In this document: positions 41,701 through 54,352 of the stretch, in pieces | Numbering within the stretch: position 1 is the first letter of the stretch | Layout: each line of letters starts with the position of its first letter | Translations under genes and position numbers: made by a program | Notes under the pieces: model-generated | The model's input: only the letters and a program-made list of their open reading frames with translations | What the model was told of the DNA's origin: nothing | The model's database searches: none | NCBI GenBank assembly: GCA_033032865.1 | Contig: JAWHQI010000710.1 | Location: 124,001-188,000, forward strand | Reading direction: 5' to 3' | Length of the DNA: 64,000 nt | DNA from: Dactylorhiza incarnata | Lineage: Eukaryota > Streptophyta > Magnoliopsida > Asparagales > Orchidaceae

Positions 41701-43672
41701 TTTTGGGAACAGTGCCCAACAGTGTTCCTGATTTGAAGAAGTGCTCAGCTCAATGATAAGTGCAAGTTGTATTTAATGTCCAATCTAGTTCATGCTTGCA
41801 GAGATCAACAATATGTCAAGTACTTTAGTTATTTCACTAAGTACAATATCGTCGAGAAGAATAGCAGATGTCGTCGATAAAGTATGCTTGTCGTCATGAT
41901 GATGAGCAAAGCAAATGCTGAGACTTGGTGAGTTCGTCGAACGCAGAATGCAGTTCATCGAACGCAGAATGCAGTTCATCGAACGCAGAATGAAGTTCGT
42001 CGAACGAAGAGACAGGACAGAAGCAAACGCCGAGACATGGCAAGTTCGTCGAACGAAGAATAAAGTTCATCGAACGAAGAATAAAGTTCGTCGAACACAT
42101 AGATGAGGTAGAAGAATAAAGTTCATCTAACGCAGAATGTTGTTCTTCGAACGTAGAATGAAGTTCGTCGAACGCAGAGAAGACATGAAGATATCCAAGG
42201 AAGGAATGTCGTCGAGAAGATGCAGTATCGTCGACATCAACAAAGTAGCCTTGTCGTCGAGAAGACTGAAGAAGGACAGCTGAAGGCAAGCAGTTGCTAA
42301 AGCATAGTATGTCGGCATGATATCGCTCATGTTATCGAGAGAACAAAGTGATAACGACGACAAACTACAAGGAAGAAGATCACGACGACACAGTCAGAGA
42401 TAGCATATCGTTGTATATGCAGGAACGCCAGAAGATCTCGTATCATCGAGATATCAACGTCAGAGGCAGAAGATAGAAGACTTGAAGATCTACCAAGGTA
42501 TAAGACATCGACAAAGTCTTATCATCGAGATATTATCTATGTCATCGTAACAGTGGAAATATCATCGAGACAGATTCAAATGTTGCGGACCCGCTGTCAG
42601 CATTTAATGTCGTCGCCTGATTGTCCAATCAGCGCGTGCTCTTAAGGAATGGGCGTATGACAGTAAAGGACATCATTTGTGACCGTTAAGTGGCTCATCA
42701 GTCCTATAAAAGGGAATTGTGATGCCCTAGAAAGAACAAGGTGAGAGAGAAAAATCAAGAAAGAATCCCGTTGTTGCTTCAATACAACAGTACATTCTGC
42801 GGAGAAGAAGAAGAACAAGTAGAGAACAAGATTCAAGCGTTCTCAGAAGAATCAGTCATCTCCATCGACATATAAGAAGTCGTTCCTCATCAAGATAAGA
42901 GAAGAGATTGAAGAAGAACTGTTCTTTCAAGATCTGAATCAGAAACATCTTCGTCAACCTCAAGAAGCCGATCTCCATCAGGCTAAGTTGCCAATCTCCA
43001 TCAGGCAAAAGAAGCAGTTGTCATTACTGTAATTCCTTGTAAGTCTTGCAGGCCAAACTTGTAAGATCTATTTTCAAATCTGAGTGTCTAGCTTGAGGCC
43101 TGGAGAGCTGTGAGGCTTGAGGGCCAGGGCAGTGGACTTGTGGGTCTGATTTTGTCTAGCTTGAGGGTTGGAGACCTGTGAGGCTTGCGGGCCAGGGCAG
43201 AGGCTAGACTTACAGGTCTGAGCTAGGTAGAGCTTGAGGGCCTGATTGTCAAGCTTGAGGGCTTAAGACCTGGTAGGCTTGCGGGCCAGGGCAAATGCTA
43301 GACTTGTGGGTCTGAGCTAGGTAGGGCTTGAGGGCCTGAGTGTCGAGTTTGTGGGCTCTGGTGCAGTAGGGGCTTGCGGGCCTAGGCTGTAGAACTTGCG
43401 AGTCCGTGTTTTAATGCTTGAGGGCCTGAAGTTTTGGCACAGTTTGCCGAGCCTAGCACACTGTTAGGTAGGCGCAGAGGGAAAACGGACGACTCAAGTC
43501 ACCCTGTCTTGCGGAACCTCTATAGATGACTGTGTGCTTTTCTGTGTTGTGCTTTATAATTTATAAATCTACTAATCAGAATTCAAGAACACCTAAAGGG
43601 GATAAAATATTTTGAAATACATATTCACCCCCCCCCCCCCTCTAGGTGATAAGTTGACACCCAATAAACAAC
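41701..43672. mobile_element. 1972-bp non-coding insertion inside aRNase H
   Basis: AGCCTG flanks it on both sides (41695-41700, 43673-43678), and removing it restores the aRNase H reading. It ends AATAAACAACA and starts TTTTGGGAACAG. A plus-strand promoter-like CCTATAAAAGGG lies at about 42715. Two internal repeat families: GTTCGTCGAACGCAGAATG (about 41930-42175, some seven copies) and GCTTG(A/C)GGGCC(A/T)G units (about 43085-43440). A 13-C run at 43628-43640 abuts TCTAGGTGATAAGTTG. Probably a solo LTR or LTR-like element. No protein is encoded. Confidence 0.6.
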
Positions 43673-44331
43673 AGCCTGTTCATGTTTGATGTCGTTTGGA
43701 CTGATTAGAATGACTCCGGCACCCACAGTGTTTTTACCTGAAGCTCCATCTACAGAGATAATCCAGGCCAAAGGGGATCTCTCCACTTGTTTGGGGATGG
43801 TCTCTATTGTATCAACCAGGAAATTTGCCAAAACTTGCGCTTTGATTGTTGTTCTGGGAACATAAGACATTTCAAACTCTCTCAGCTCGATAGCCAATTT
43901 AGCCAATCTCCCTGAATGATCAGCCTTTTCCAGGATACTTCTTAGCGGATGATCTGAAACTACTTGAATATGATGGGCTTGAAAGTAAGGGTGAAGCCTT
44001 CGTGATGACATGACCAAAGCCAGAGCTAGCTGTTCCAAAATTGAATATCTAGTTTCTGCATCCTTAAGAATGTGGCTGACATAATAAATCAGAAACTGTT
44101 TCTTCTTCTCCTCCCGGGCGAGGACAGAACTCACTGCATCCGGACCAAACCCCAGATAAAAGAACAGTATTTCCCCTTCACGAGGGCTTTGGAGCAGAGG
44201 GGTTGATGTTAACTGTATCTTTAACTGTTCGAAAGCGTTGTTGCATTCTTTGTTCCATTCAAATTTAGATCCTCCCTGGAGCGTTTTAAAGAATGGGGCA
44301 CTTTTATCTCCTGATTTGGAAATGAATCGGC
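43673..44331 (-). pseudogene. pol: Tat copy B RNase H and start of aRNase H
   Basis: Ty3-type RNase H reads SSVLAREEKKKQFLIYYVSH, AETRYSILEQLALALVMSSR, YFQAHHIQVVSDHPLRSILE (to about 43900), then the connection FEMSYVPRTTIKAQVLANFL. It ends with the start of the second RNase H, AWIISVDGASGKNTVGAGVIL, cut at 43673 by the insertion. Dual RNase H places the element in the Tat lineage. Confidence 0.85.
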
Positions 44332-44963
44332 TTAGCCTGCCATCCTTCCTCCAAGCTGTTGGACCTCTTTCGGATTATGAGGAGGTGTCATATCTAGTAT
44401 AGCGTTCACCTTATCTGGATTTTGTGCAAGGCCATCAGGAGTGAGGAGATGCCCAATAAACTTCCCTTCATTCTCTCCAAATACACATTTCAATGGATTC
44501 AATTTTAACTTGAACCTCCGTAGAGTAGCGAACGTCTCTATGAGGTCTTTCAATTGTATTGAGAAGTTTTTTCTTTTTTAAAAGGAGATCATCGACGTAG
44601 ACTTCGAGATTTCTCCCTTTCTGATGCTTAAAGACTGTATCCATCATTCTCTGATACGTTGCACCCGCATTTTTAAGGCTGAAAGGGATTACGAGATAAC
44701 AATAACACCCATCATTTGCAATGAAAGATGTATGCAGGATGTCGGGCATATGCATTTTGATTTGGTGGTACCCAGAAAATGCATCTAAAAAGCTCATGAA
44801 GTTATACCAGACCGCAGAATCTATTAAAACATCTATCCGAGGCAAAGGGTAGCAATCTTTGGGGCACACTTTATTGAGCTTTGTAAAGTCTACACACATA
44901 CGCCACTCCCCCCCCCCCCCCCCCCCCCCCCCCCGATTTTTTCACCATTACAAATATAGACAT
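44332..44963 (-). pseudogene. pol: Tat copy B reverse transcriptase
   Basis: MCVDFTKLNKVCPKDCYPLP, FMSFLDAFSGYHQIKMHMPD and the catalytic YVDD at 44587-44598 are present. An A-rich stretch (44563-44580) just after YVDDLLLKKK shifts the frame to the thumb region (TLRRFKLKLNPLKCVFGENE, LTPDGLAQNPDKVNAILDMT). The 27-C run at 44908-44934 breaks the frame before the palm. Not functional. Confidence 0.85.
44908..44934. repeat. poly-C run (27 C) inside RT
   Basis: Same codon position as the 30-C run at 16371-16400 in copy A. Confidence 0.9.
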
Positions 44964-45309
44964 CTAGGTTGGGTATTGGATTTCAAAAATAAAACTGGCT
45001 TTAGGAAGCTTGGCAACTTCTTCTCTAATGGGCACTGCCAGCTTAGTTGCCACCTCCCTTTTCTTCTGTTGGATTGGCTTGAAATCGGGAGAGATGTTGA
45101 GATGATGGAAAGCGACATCCGGATCCACTCCGGGCAAAACCTCCGCCGACCAGGCGAAGATGTCCATGTTCTCCAAAAAATAGGAGATTAGTTGAACCTT
45201 CTCCTCTTCTGATAGCTCTGCATTAACGATCAACTTCTTCTCTTCCCCTTCAGCAATGGGGACCTCTTAGGTTACCTGGGAAGGTTCCAGGTGAGCCCCT
45301 TCTTGATCC
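44964..45309 (-). pseudogene. pol: Tat copy B protease-RT linker (cut)
   Basis: Reads VNAELSEEEKVQLISYFLEN and DIFAWSAEVLPGVDPDVAFH, the same linker as in copies A and C. Homology ends at 45309, where the TGTAAGACCC end of another LTR begins. Protease and gag would lie beyond the right edge of the window. Confidence 0.8.
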
Positions 45310-48300
45310 TGTAAGACCCTTTTTTTTTCTTTTTGAACCCGGGGTCTTATGCCCAGAACCGCCGTTTTAACGGTGGCACCATCACTCGGGAGGGTTGCCA
45401 CTACAAAACGCCGATCCTGCCGGCAATATTGATCACAGAAAAAGTAAAATATAACAAGTTTTAAAGAAGATAAGTCCACATCACATAAATAGTAAATCAT
45501 CATAAAGAGATGTCCACAGGAAGTAACTGAAATAAAAGATAGAAATAACAAAGGCTCCTACCCGATACATCAAATCCTCACTACATAGACACTCGCGGAA
45601 GCATAAAATACTAGAACTAAACGATGCCCATAGATCCTGCCAACGGTGCTCCCATGATAGACTGCCTCGTCTCCATCTGCACCGGCCTCTAGTGCTGCAG
45701 CATCTCCTCGGTCCCCTAAAATGATAAGGTCCACCGACCGTTAGTAAAAAAGACTAAGCCAATCCACCACCCCTCCCCCGGTGATTCCTAGGAACCGTGC
45801 GGGAGGAATGCAGAAAAGGACAACAAGGGGTGTAAACAATTGCAGGTGACAGGGGTACAGGGAATATCTACCACTACACAGTATATATCATAACTGAAGC
45901 AGCAAGTTAAGTAAAGTACGAACAGGTAAAGTAAACAAGTAGAGCAAGCATATAAAGGTAAGTAAAGAAAAGTAACCGTTGATTTATAGGAAATCCCATA
46001 CAAACCTATAGACAAAGGGGTCGTTTAGCAAGTCCTATCATATAAGAAGTCCCATAACCAACTTATACGATAGGGGTAGGGGTTGAAATGCAATGTTGAT
46101 GCTATGACATGCAAGGTATGCAGTTAAATGTTATGTTCACACAAGTGCAACTCACAAACTACGACTCTATGCACACAGACCTTTAATTTCCCCTTTTTGG
46201 AGCTAGCAAAAATCCCAGGATACTCCCGTAGTGGCAAACAGAAGAGGTGGGTTAGGCCTCGCCCACCTCTAGGTTGGTATTTGCACTACCTAACCTAGAC
46301 CTAACGTACGCCTCAACGCTAAGAACACAACAGCGGAGCTACTGCGTACTCTTGCTGGTTAGACCACCAGACTTTTTTTGGTAAAGGGTTATCCTCTCTT
46401 ACCGAGCCAAAGTATTAATGTCAACACTAAGGACCCACCACCTTATGCACATGTGAACATGTTTACATCTATCTCCGAGCCATAAGCTCCTCGGGCTAAC
46501 CCGTCCGGCACAACAAACATGGTTGAGTCACAACTCACCAGACTAACTAGTCTACTGTTACAACCACCGAGCCTACCGCTCGTAGGACCAAACCGACTAA
46601 AGCACCCATGTCAATGGGGTGTGAGTGAGTATATTACTTAGTTGATCTTGTATAACAACTTAACCCTACAGTTTATGGTTAACCTTGGAATTCCCGAGAG
46701 TTACCCTGTAAGGGGCTCACTTCGGTACTAGGAACTATACTGGGATGACACCCCAAAGATCCCTTTCTCAAGGCAGTTAATGTTATGGGTATCTACCCAT
46801 ATGCATAAGCCTGATACCATTTCACTTGTATTAATCCTAGGTGGTTTATGACACGCTAGTGGAAAGACGATCTTTCGTCAATCCCAAGCATGACCTTACC
46901 CTTAGCTCACCTAGCACTCTTATCTCTTAAACTCCTTTTGATGACCAACTACATGCCACTTCCACTTGGTAGAGCCCTAAACACCCAAGTTTCACATTTT
47001 TACTATACGTAGACCAAACCAATTATATGAAGCTAATAAGTAGAAGTACTCCAAATATTCATCCACATGACACATGATTATTACTGGAGGATTATCATGA
47101 CATTATAAGACTAAATCCAAAGACTCATATTTTTCCTTAACATTTTAGCATTTATTTAAATTTCTCCAATGTTTGCCCTGTATGAATATGAACATGAAGT
47201 GTAAGGTATTCTTAAGATATGACCCCCATAAAATCAAGATAAATCTATCATGCCAAAATAACAGTAAATACAGAGTGTCACAATTTTAAAGTCAGGAATT
47301 TTCCTCTAATTATAATAATGAATATTTATCCAAAATTAGAAATTAAAGATGGAACCACAAAAAATGCTTGTCCAAAAATTATGGGAAAATTACCAGACAT
47401 TTATATTGATCAGCAAAGTTCTCAGGCCAAATTTCAGAATTTATAAAGGCAAATTAATTACATAAATAAATATTCTGAAGAAACTCTGTCTAGGTAAAAT
47501 TGGGAAAGAACCTACTGTTATTTAATTCCAAAAATTATGAAAGAAATACTACATTTCCAATATGTTCATAAAGGCTTGCTGACTGAATTTCACAATTTAT
47601 GGAAGTAATTTTCTCACCTAGATAAATATTCCAAATAAATCCAAATATGAGCATGTTGTGAAGTGGCCTACTGATATCAGTCTCCAAAAATTATACAAAA
47701 ATTTACAGAGCTTCCAATTGCTCTGAAATGTTCTATCACCAAGTTGCAAATTTTTCCAAAGAGTTTTGGACCCTTAATTATATTTCTTATGATTTAGGTA
47801 AATCAAATGCCTTGTGAATGAAGTGCTGGTTAAATTATCTAATTAATTTCACAAAAATTACCAGAGGTCTATCATATGAATATAAAGGCACTACCAAGGT
47901 TTCATCACCATACTAGTCCATTGGATAGGTAAGTCTCTCTAATAATGAAAAGCCATAAAGGGGTTATAACCTAATTTAGGGGAAATAAGTACTCCTAAAA
48001 TTCTCTCAAAATTTCCTACAGCATAATCACACCCCATGAACTTATCTCCTAAATTCCATGGCCATTCTAGGGCTTTTGACCACATGGCCTTCACAAGGTT
48101 TTATATGCACACCTAGGGGTAAAACTAGTGTCCTAGGGTATAACCACCTCCACACCACCCCAAATCACTCATGGAGGTTTTTAGGTGATTCTAAACTAGT
48201 GGACAGGGTTTCAACTCATGGTGTGAGTTTTGACCACCATACCCCAAAATAAACCCCATACCCTAAAATAAACCCCATACCCTAATTTGACCAAGTTTGA

Positions 48301-49721
48301 CCTAACTTGGTTGACAAATTACCCAACCAAATCAGTCCCAATTGGGCTGAGATTTTTACCAGGGTCATATGATAACCCTAAGAAGTACCCACCAAAATTT
48401 GGAGGGCATTGGAGGTCATTTGACCCCACTAATTAATTAAAATTTGATTTATGAAGTTATTACAAAAACCTTAGAAGAAGGTTCTCCTAAAATTCTCATC
48501 TTTGGGTTTGATGTGTGAGTAGGTGTAGATAGCCTAGGTTTTAGAAATCAAGGCTATACCATTTACCAATAGAAAGATATTCAAGAAAAGGTGACTGCCC
48601 TACCCTAGGGACCAGTCTCACCAAATTGGCTCTACAGGGAGCTACATTGCCCCTATTGGGCTGAAACAAATTTTGAAATAAATTACACTTCCAAAGCTAC
48701 AACTTTGATCTTTGGAACTTTTTCATAAGAGGTGATATAGTATTTTTACTAATTAAAATGAAACACTGCTAAATGTGTGACAATAATACACAAAAAAATA
48801 AAATCATATATAATGATCTGCGCACGAATCTTGGTGCACATCAGACGGCGCCTGGTCATCTCCTTCCTTCAGTCAAGGGCTAAGATGAGCCCATCCTGGG
48901 CACCTTTGCGGGGTGATTTCCCGGCCAGCCAATGCCACCACCACCTCCGTTGAGGTGGTTGCCGGCGATAGGGGGTGGTTGGACGGCCGGAGGTGGTCAG
49001 AATCGGGGTTTAGAGGAGGGGAAAGAGAGCTCGAAACAACTCCTTTTGGAAGCACGATCTGAGCCCAATTGAACTCGAATCAAGCCCCAACTCAGTCGAG
49101 GATCTAGCACTAGGGGAGAGAGGGGGGATCGGACCTATGTGGTGGCTTGGTGGCGCGTATTCTGGCGAGTCGCTATGGCCGGAGGTGGAGCTTTCGGCGC
49201 CATGTCAATCCTATCTTCTGGTGCTCGATTTCTTCGGGGAAGAGGGTGGTTTCACTCCTCTCTGATCCCCAAGGGTGTTAAGGAGATCAATTGGGGGAGG
49301 GGAGGAGCCTTGACATCAATTGCCATTAATGGCCATTATTGGAGCTTTCGGCCACCTTTAATTCTCCCCTAACTCAGCTCTCATGGCCATAGAAACTCCA
49401 GAAATCTATTTGTAACTGAAGGGGGAAGTGAATGCTCATCAATTGGGGAGGAATTGATGGATCAAATGCATTAATCACCATGAATGCTCTCCTTCTCTCT
49501 TGAAATTGGGGGAAACCTCCATTTTCTCTCTCCTAATCACCAACTATAGAACTTGAGTGGTGATTTCAGTAATTACCATTCCCACTAAGGTGGTGGACTA
49601 CTTTAATTGGGCTAGCCCAAATGGATTGGGTTTAATTTGGGCAAATTAAGTTATTTTGACCTAATTTCGGACAAGGCTGACTTTGGTCAAATTGACCAAT
49701 TGGGTTGACCCCAATGGGTAG
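45310..49721 (-). mobile_element. outer gypsy LTR, left part
   Basis: Starts TGTAAGACCC at the exact point where Tat copy B is cut and continues at 63170-63723 after the nested element, giving a LTR of about 5 kb. Contains CGCCGTTTTAACGG (about 45361), tRNA-free non-coding DNA, T/A-rich stretches (47000-48000) and G/C-rich stretches (48840-49330). No coding frame is supported. The large size and right-hand pol context point to the 3' LTR of a minus-strand gypsy element. Confidence 0.55.
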
Positions 49722-50099
49722 TGTAACGCCCCAGTTTTTCCTATACTCTGTTAAGCGGGAATATGAAATTGGTAATGTCCTAAATACTAAATTTATCTTT
49801 GCGGAGTGTTAATGCTAGAGGGCGTTACCGTTTCGTCGTCATCGTGGTCGTCCGGCGAGTAAATTCTAGATCGAGTTATATTTGCAAAATATATACATAT
49901 ACGCACATAAGGGTGTAGATATGAAGTTTTTCTTTTTTTTGGGTGTTTTGTTGTTACATTATGCATACATTCAGGTTTCAGTGTTGCTGGATCATACTTT
50001 GTATGAATATATGTATATATATTCTGGGCTAAGGGTTGAGGCTGCAAGGAAAAGAAACCCCCCTTTTTATCTTCTCATTTTCCTCCCCTTCCCTCGATG

Positions 50100-50151
<52 letters not shown>

Positions 50152-52407
50152 ACCTTCCGAGTGTGCGTTCATGGAGGGTTAGGGTTGGGCTGGAATCGTC
50201 GGGCATCGGTAGCTTTGGCCTTCGGAGGGATCTTAGAGTCACCAAAATTTGTCCTCGTCGCCGGAGCTAGGGCATTCCTCGACTCTCGGCGTGTTGGTCG
50301 CGATCCGGTGAGTCGCCGGTTGAATCCGAAGCAAGGAAACTCTTCATCCTTTTCCCCCTTCAGCTCTTCTCTTTTGGCTTAATTGAGATTGATCTGGGTA
50401 TTGGTCGAATGGCATGCTTATTGCTTGAAATTCCTGGGTATTCTCTCTTGCATCTGTTGGTTGAATCCTAATGTTTGTTGGTTAATTTTTTTTGGATATT
50501 TTGTGAGCTAAAGTCATGATGGTTTGGGCTCTGGAGACTTCAATTCCTGCACTTTTACTTCCCTGTAGCCTTGCCGATCGTGGCCCAAGTTTTCAGTGGG
50601 TTATATGCTAGCCGTTTTCTTCCTTTTTTCCAATAACTGATATCAGTTTTCATGGGTTTATCTGCTAGCATATTTCTTTTGATTTTTTTTTCTAATTCCT
50701 GATGTCAGTTTTATTGGGAGATTATGCTAGAAGATTTCTGTTAATCCTTGGGATTAAGTTGTGGGAGTTTATGCTAGCAGATATCCTGACGGGTATTATC
50801 ATAAGAATTCAGGTGTGTGCTAGCAAGGATATCGGGTTTATCCTGGTTTCATGCTGGGATTAATGTTTGGCTAACTTCGGATCATGTTCACTTGTTAAAT
50901 TCTGCATATTTCATACAATTAGCTAAAATATAGATGGGTTTTCTTTTGATGGCTAAATTTCCAGGGAATTTCCCTTGCTAGTTCCCGATGACTTTGCGAG
51001 GCTAGCAATCGTTAACTTGAAGGGCAAGCGGATGAAACGTCAGTTTTGGGTAGCTTTATACTTATAGTGCAAATGCTAAAGTTTGATTCCTTTGCTCTGT
51101 GCCGAAATTGCTATCACTTATGGCACCCTTTCTTTTTGCGATGCTATCCCTTTCCTGCAAGCTTCTAATTATTAATAATCAATATAGTATGGCTGTTGGT
51201 TAGATCAAGGCCACCACCGCAGTGGGTATTTATGGACTTTTTTGAACTGGAAGGATGGATTAAAGGAACAATGGGGTCCTCCATCACAGTTCTGTTAATA
51301 GTGGTTGGTAGGACAATGAGACCACCACCACGACGCCTCTTTTATTTGGGGTGAATGTCCCCATTATGTGAGTGGATAGTGACATTGTTTGGGTCCGCCA
51401 CCACTGGTCCATCTTGCATTGTGTACTAAATTTTAGTTATGCTCTTGCTTATCGGGTTGGTTCTATGCGGGATCTTCTTAACCTTCAATTACTGAAATCT
51501 TTATATAAGCGTATATATATAGTTATATATATGTGTATATGTATATATATATGTATTTATATACTCCTTTCAGACCGGTTATATTACTTGTTACTTTGCC
51601 TGCTCTTACTTATAATCATGATGTTTCCTTGCACCCTTTGGGCTGAGGCATTCTTTTCTTATGGATGCTTCAGGTTCAGTTTCGTAGCTGCCGCAGGATT
51701 TAGAGCGGGGTCGTTTAGTTTCCCCGGTGGAGGGCTTTCCTCCCTAGTAAGTAAGGATGCAGTTTCTTTTATTGTAGCCCCTTACATTTGAATGGTTGAC
51801 TCTCTCTCCTGCGGGTTCATGTCCGTTGTTGACGCCCGTATGGATTTTGTTTAGCTTACTTGCTCATGCTGCTGCTAGTCTCTTTTCCTTCTACATAATT
51901 AGTTATTTCTGTACTTCTACACTCTGGGAAAAGCTTTTTTTTTTCTGGGTATAATGAAGTTCTTTTAGCAAAGAAAAATTTGTTCATTTAGCTGCTTGTT
52001 GCTCTTACTATTAAGTATCACCTATTTGCAAAACTTAAACCGAAACAAAATGATATTTCCTTATTATATACTAAATTTAGTCCTACGTTCGCCCTGGAGA
52101 CATCTCAGGTCTTCAGCGCCTTTGGGAATAAAAATGAACCTATTTTCTTCCGTTACGTGCGCATATCTTTTATAAAGAGTGGCTATGTAAATCTCAGGGC
52201 CGAGGGGCACAGCTTCCTAACCAAATGAAGGTAATCTTAAAAGATATATATTTTTTTATTTATGTATATCTTTTTTCTAAAAAATGTTCGTTTGAGTGCT
52301 CGCCTGAACGTCTGTAGTTGTCCCCTACAGGACGTGGCATCATGTAGCGTATTTTCCCACTTTACTCTGATATCTTAATTTATTTCGGGAAAATATGTGT
52401 TGTGACA
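49722..52407 (+). mobile_element. 5' LTR of the chromovirus-like element
   Basis: 2686 bp. It holds a 41-C run (50101-50141) followed by 11 A, and an (AT)n tract around 51515-51555. By eye 96-97% identical to the 3' LTR in the first 170 bp. Open frames inside (for example 51372-51791) show no protein features. Confidence 0.9.
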
Positions 52408-52409
52408 GT

Positions 52410-52422
52410 TGGTATCGGAGCC
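52410..52422 (+). other. primer-binding site, initiator tRNA-Met
   Basis: TGGTATCGGAGCC, starting 3 nt after the LTR end. It matches the standard TGGTATCAGAGCC site except A to G at one position. Confidence 0.85.
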
Positions 52423-53082
52423 AGGTTAGCCGGGTTGCTGGAAAAGGTCTGGTTGGCCCGGTTAACCGTCCAGTGGGAATCGTTAATCATTGCATACACT
52501 CACCGATGGGTCATCGGTAGATCTTGGCTGAAGCACGGACACTACACTCATAAGCATGAAAGAAGTATATGGGGGCATATTATGTAGTATGGGATGCATA
52601 ATATGTGTCTGTATATGGATCCTCATAAGTGACAACATGCGATTGTTATGTAGTATGAGATGCATAACGTAGGTCGCATGCGTGTCCATTAGATTTTATT
52701 TTTCGTTGCATGCGATAATATGTAGTATGGGATTCATAAGATCGCATGTGTACGCCGCTCATAGCATGCATTAAGGCCTTTTTCTTAGTTTGCATAGCAC
52801 TGCATGCATAGCATAACATTGCATAAGCACACGTGCCAAGCTAGAGATCTACACGATGACACATGTACACCCATGATTTCAAAGGTAAGACACTAAGTTT
52901 ATTTGCATACGGGAGAGATGCACGAGGGGTAAAGGATGGTATACCATCCTGAGTAAAACGTGATATTATGTATTTACTTTTCCCAGAGCAAAAGTAGTAG
53001 CAAAAGCATGTATTTGTATGTCTTCCCTTCCTAGAGATTTGAGTCCAGCCTTTCTTGTCGTTTGTTGTTGTTCCTGTTAGGT
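52423..53082 (+). other. leader of the chromovirus-like element
   Basis: About 660 nt with repeated ATGTAGTATG(G/A)GATGCATAA phrases (about 52580, 52650, 52720). TTCCTGTTAG/G just before the gag ATG resembles a splice acceptor, but no matching donor was identified. Confidence 0.5.
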
Positions 53083-54352
53083 ATGGCTTCTAAGCGTCGG
53101 CCTGCGAAATTTGTTCCCCAGTCTGAGGGCGAGACATCGGGTGCACATAGTGAAGCAGTGATTGAGGAGCTACGTCTGAATAATGAAACCTTGGCGCGAC
53201 AGTTGGTCACGATGCAGGAGCAGATGCAGACGTTGTTGGTTGCCACTTAGCGGCAGCAGCCCGTGACTAGTCAGCCGGAGGCTGTCCGTCCTGCACCCCT
53301 TGTTCCCCCTGCTGTGTTGCCACCAGAAATGAATTTTATCGCGCATTTCCATAGGATAGGACCCCCGACTTATGACGGGATGGCGGACTTCATGGCGCTT
53401 AACGATTGGATCCTGGCGATGGAGGAGATGTTCTCGTACTCTGGTGCAACGGCGGACCAGAGGGTAATGATTGCTGCCTTTCAGCTGAAGGGTTTGGCAA
53501 AAGGTTGGTGGATCCGAGAGAAGGAGGCACTCGTAGAAGGTTGCTCGTGGGAGCTGTTCAAGGGGAGGCTGTTGAAGAAATTCCCGCCTTCAGTTGAACA
53601 GGATCGCCTAATGAATAGATTCTTGCATCTGAAGCAGCGACAGCTCACAGTAGGGGAATATGAGGTCTAGTTTAGTGAGCTAAGTAGGTTCGCCCCGAAT
53701 TTGGTTGTCTCTGAGGAAAACTGGGTGAAGAGATTTTTGGGAGGTCTTCGCAGCGAGATCCAGCAGTTGGCCAGCGCTTACAGGTCCGTGATCTTTGCAG
53801 ATGCGGTGGAAGTTGCGCTGAAGATTGAAGCGATCGAAAATTCCAAGAACAGAGGAAAGGAACTTAGGAAGGAGAAGAGAAAGGCGGGCGATGGGGGCAG
53901 CTCCGCCCCGAGTAAGAAGGGGAAGGTTGTGTGCAGTTTCTGTGGCTGTGTGGGCCACCCCTTCGAGAAGTGCTTTAGGAGGCAGGGTGTGCAGGAGCAG
54001 CAGCAGGTGATGGCGCTTCAGGGTGCCCCGAAGAAGCCCCTCCTTTGCACCTTTTGCAATCGGGCGGGGCATGATACCGCTCAGTGTTGGAGGAAGGAAA
54101 AGGTCTGTGGGTACTGCGGGCAGAAGGGCCAGGACGTGACTCTGTGTCAGTTTAAGGATAAGTCCTATTTTTAGTGCGGTCAAAGGGGACACTTGAGGTC
54201 CAAGTGCCCGCAGCTCCAGACTGCCGGCATGCAGTTTGCGCTCCCACCCACGGCACCGCCACCGCCTCAGCAACAGCAGATAGATCGAGGGAAGGTAAAG
54301 TTAAATGCAGTAACGAAGGAAGAAGCGCAGTGCTCGAACCAGGTGATATCAG
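53083..54352 (+). pseudogene. gag: chromovirus-like gag with four zinc-knuckle units (stops)
   Basis: ATG 53083 (MASKRRPAKFVPQ). A coiled coil near residues 25-55 (EELRLNNETLARQLVTMQEQ) precedes the retrotransposon gag domain (about 53380-53760: FMALNDWILAMEEMFSYSGA, GLAKGWWIREKEAL, LHLKQRQLTVGEYEV). Four zinc-knuckle units follow: CSFCGCVGHPFEKC (53932-53973), CTFCNRAGHDTAQC (54046-54087), CGYCGQKGQDVTLC with His to Gln (54106-54147), and a degenerate one (54166-54207) where the first Cys is Tyr and TAG stands before CGQRGHLRSKC. Stops TAG at 53248, 53668 and 54172 are all explained by CAG to TAG. The frame never shifts. It would assemble particles; this copy cannot make full-length protein. 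Confidence 0.85.

Larger units (their letters stand above)
32193..45309 (-). mobile_element. Tat-lineage element copy B
   Basis: LTR 32193-33050, antisense genes to about 38036, spacer, then minus-strand integrase, aRNase H, RNase H, RT and protease linker to 45309, where another gypsy LTR interrupts it. Internal insertions are a minus-strand solo LTR (34655-36169) and a 1972-bp element (41701-43672). Gag lies beyond the interruption and is not in the window. Confidence 0.8.

Noticed and set aside
41915..42289. Repeat peptides of the type FDELHSA / RRMQFIE on both strands
   Set aside because: Direct translation of the GTTCGTCGAACGCAGAATG repeats; equally open on both strands, so not coding.
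48058..49372. Small open frames in the outer LTR as host genes
   Set aside because: Short, no splice partners, Thr/His- or Gly-rich without motifs, and surrounded by LTR sequence.
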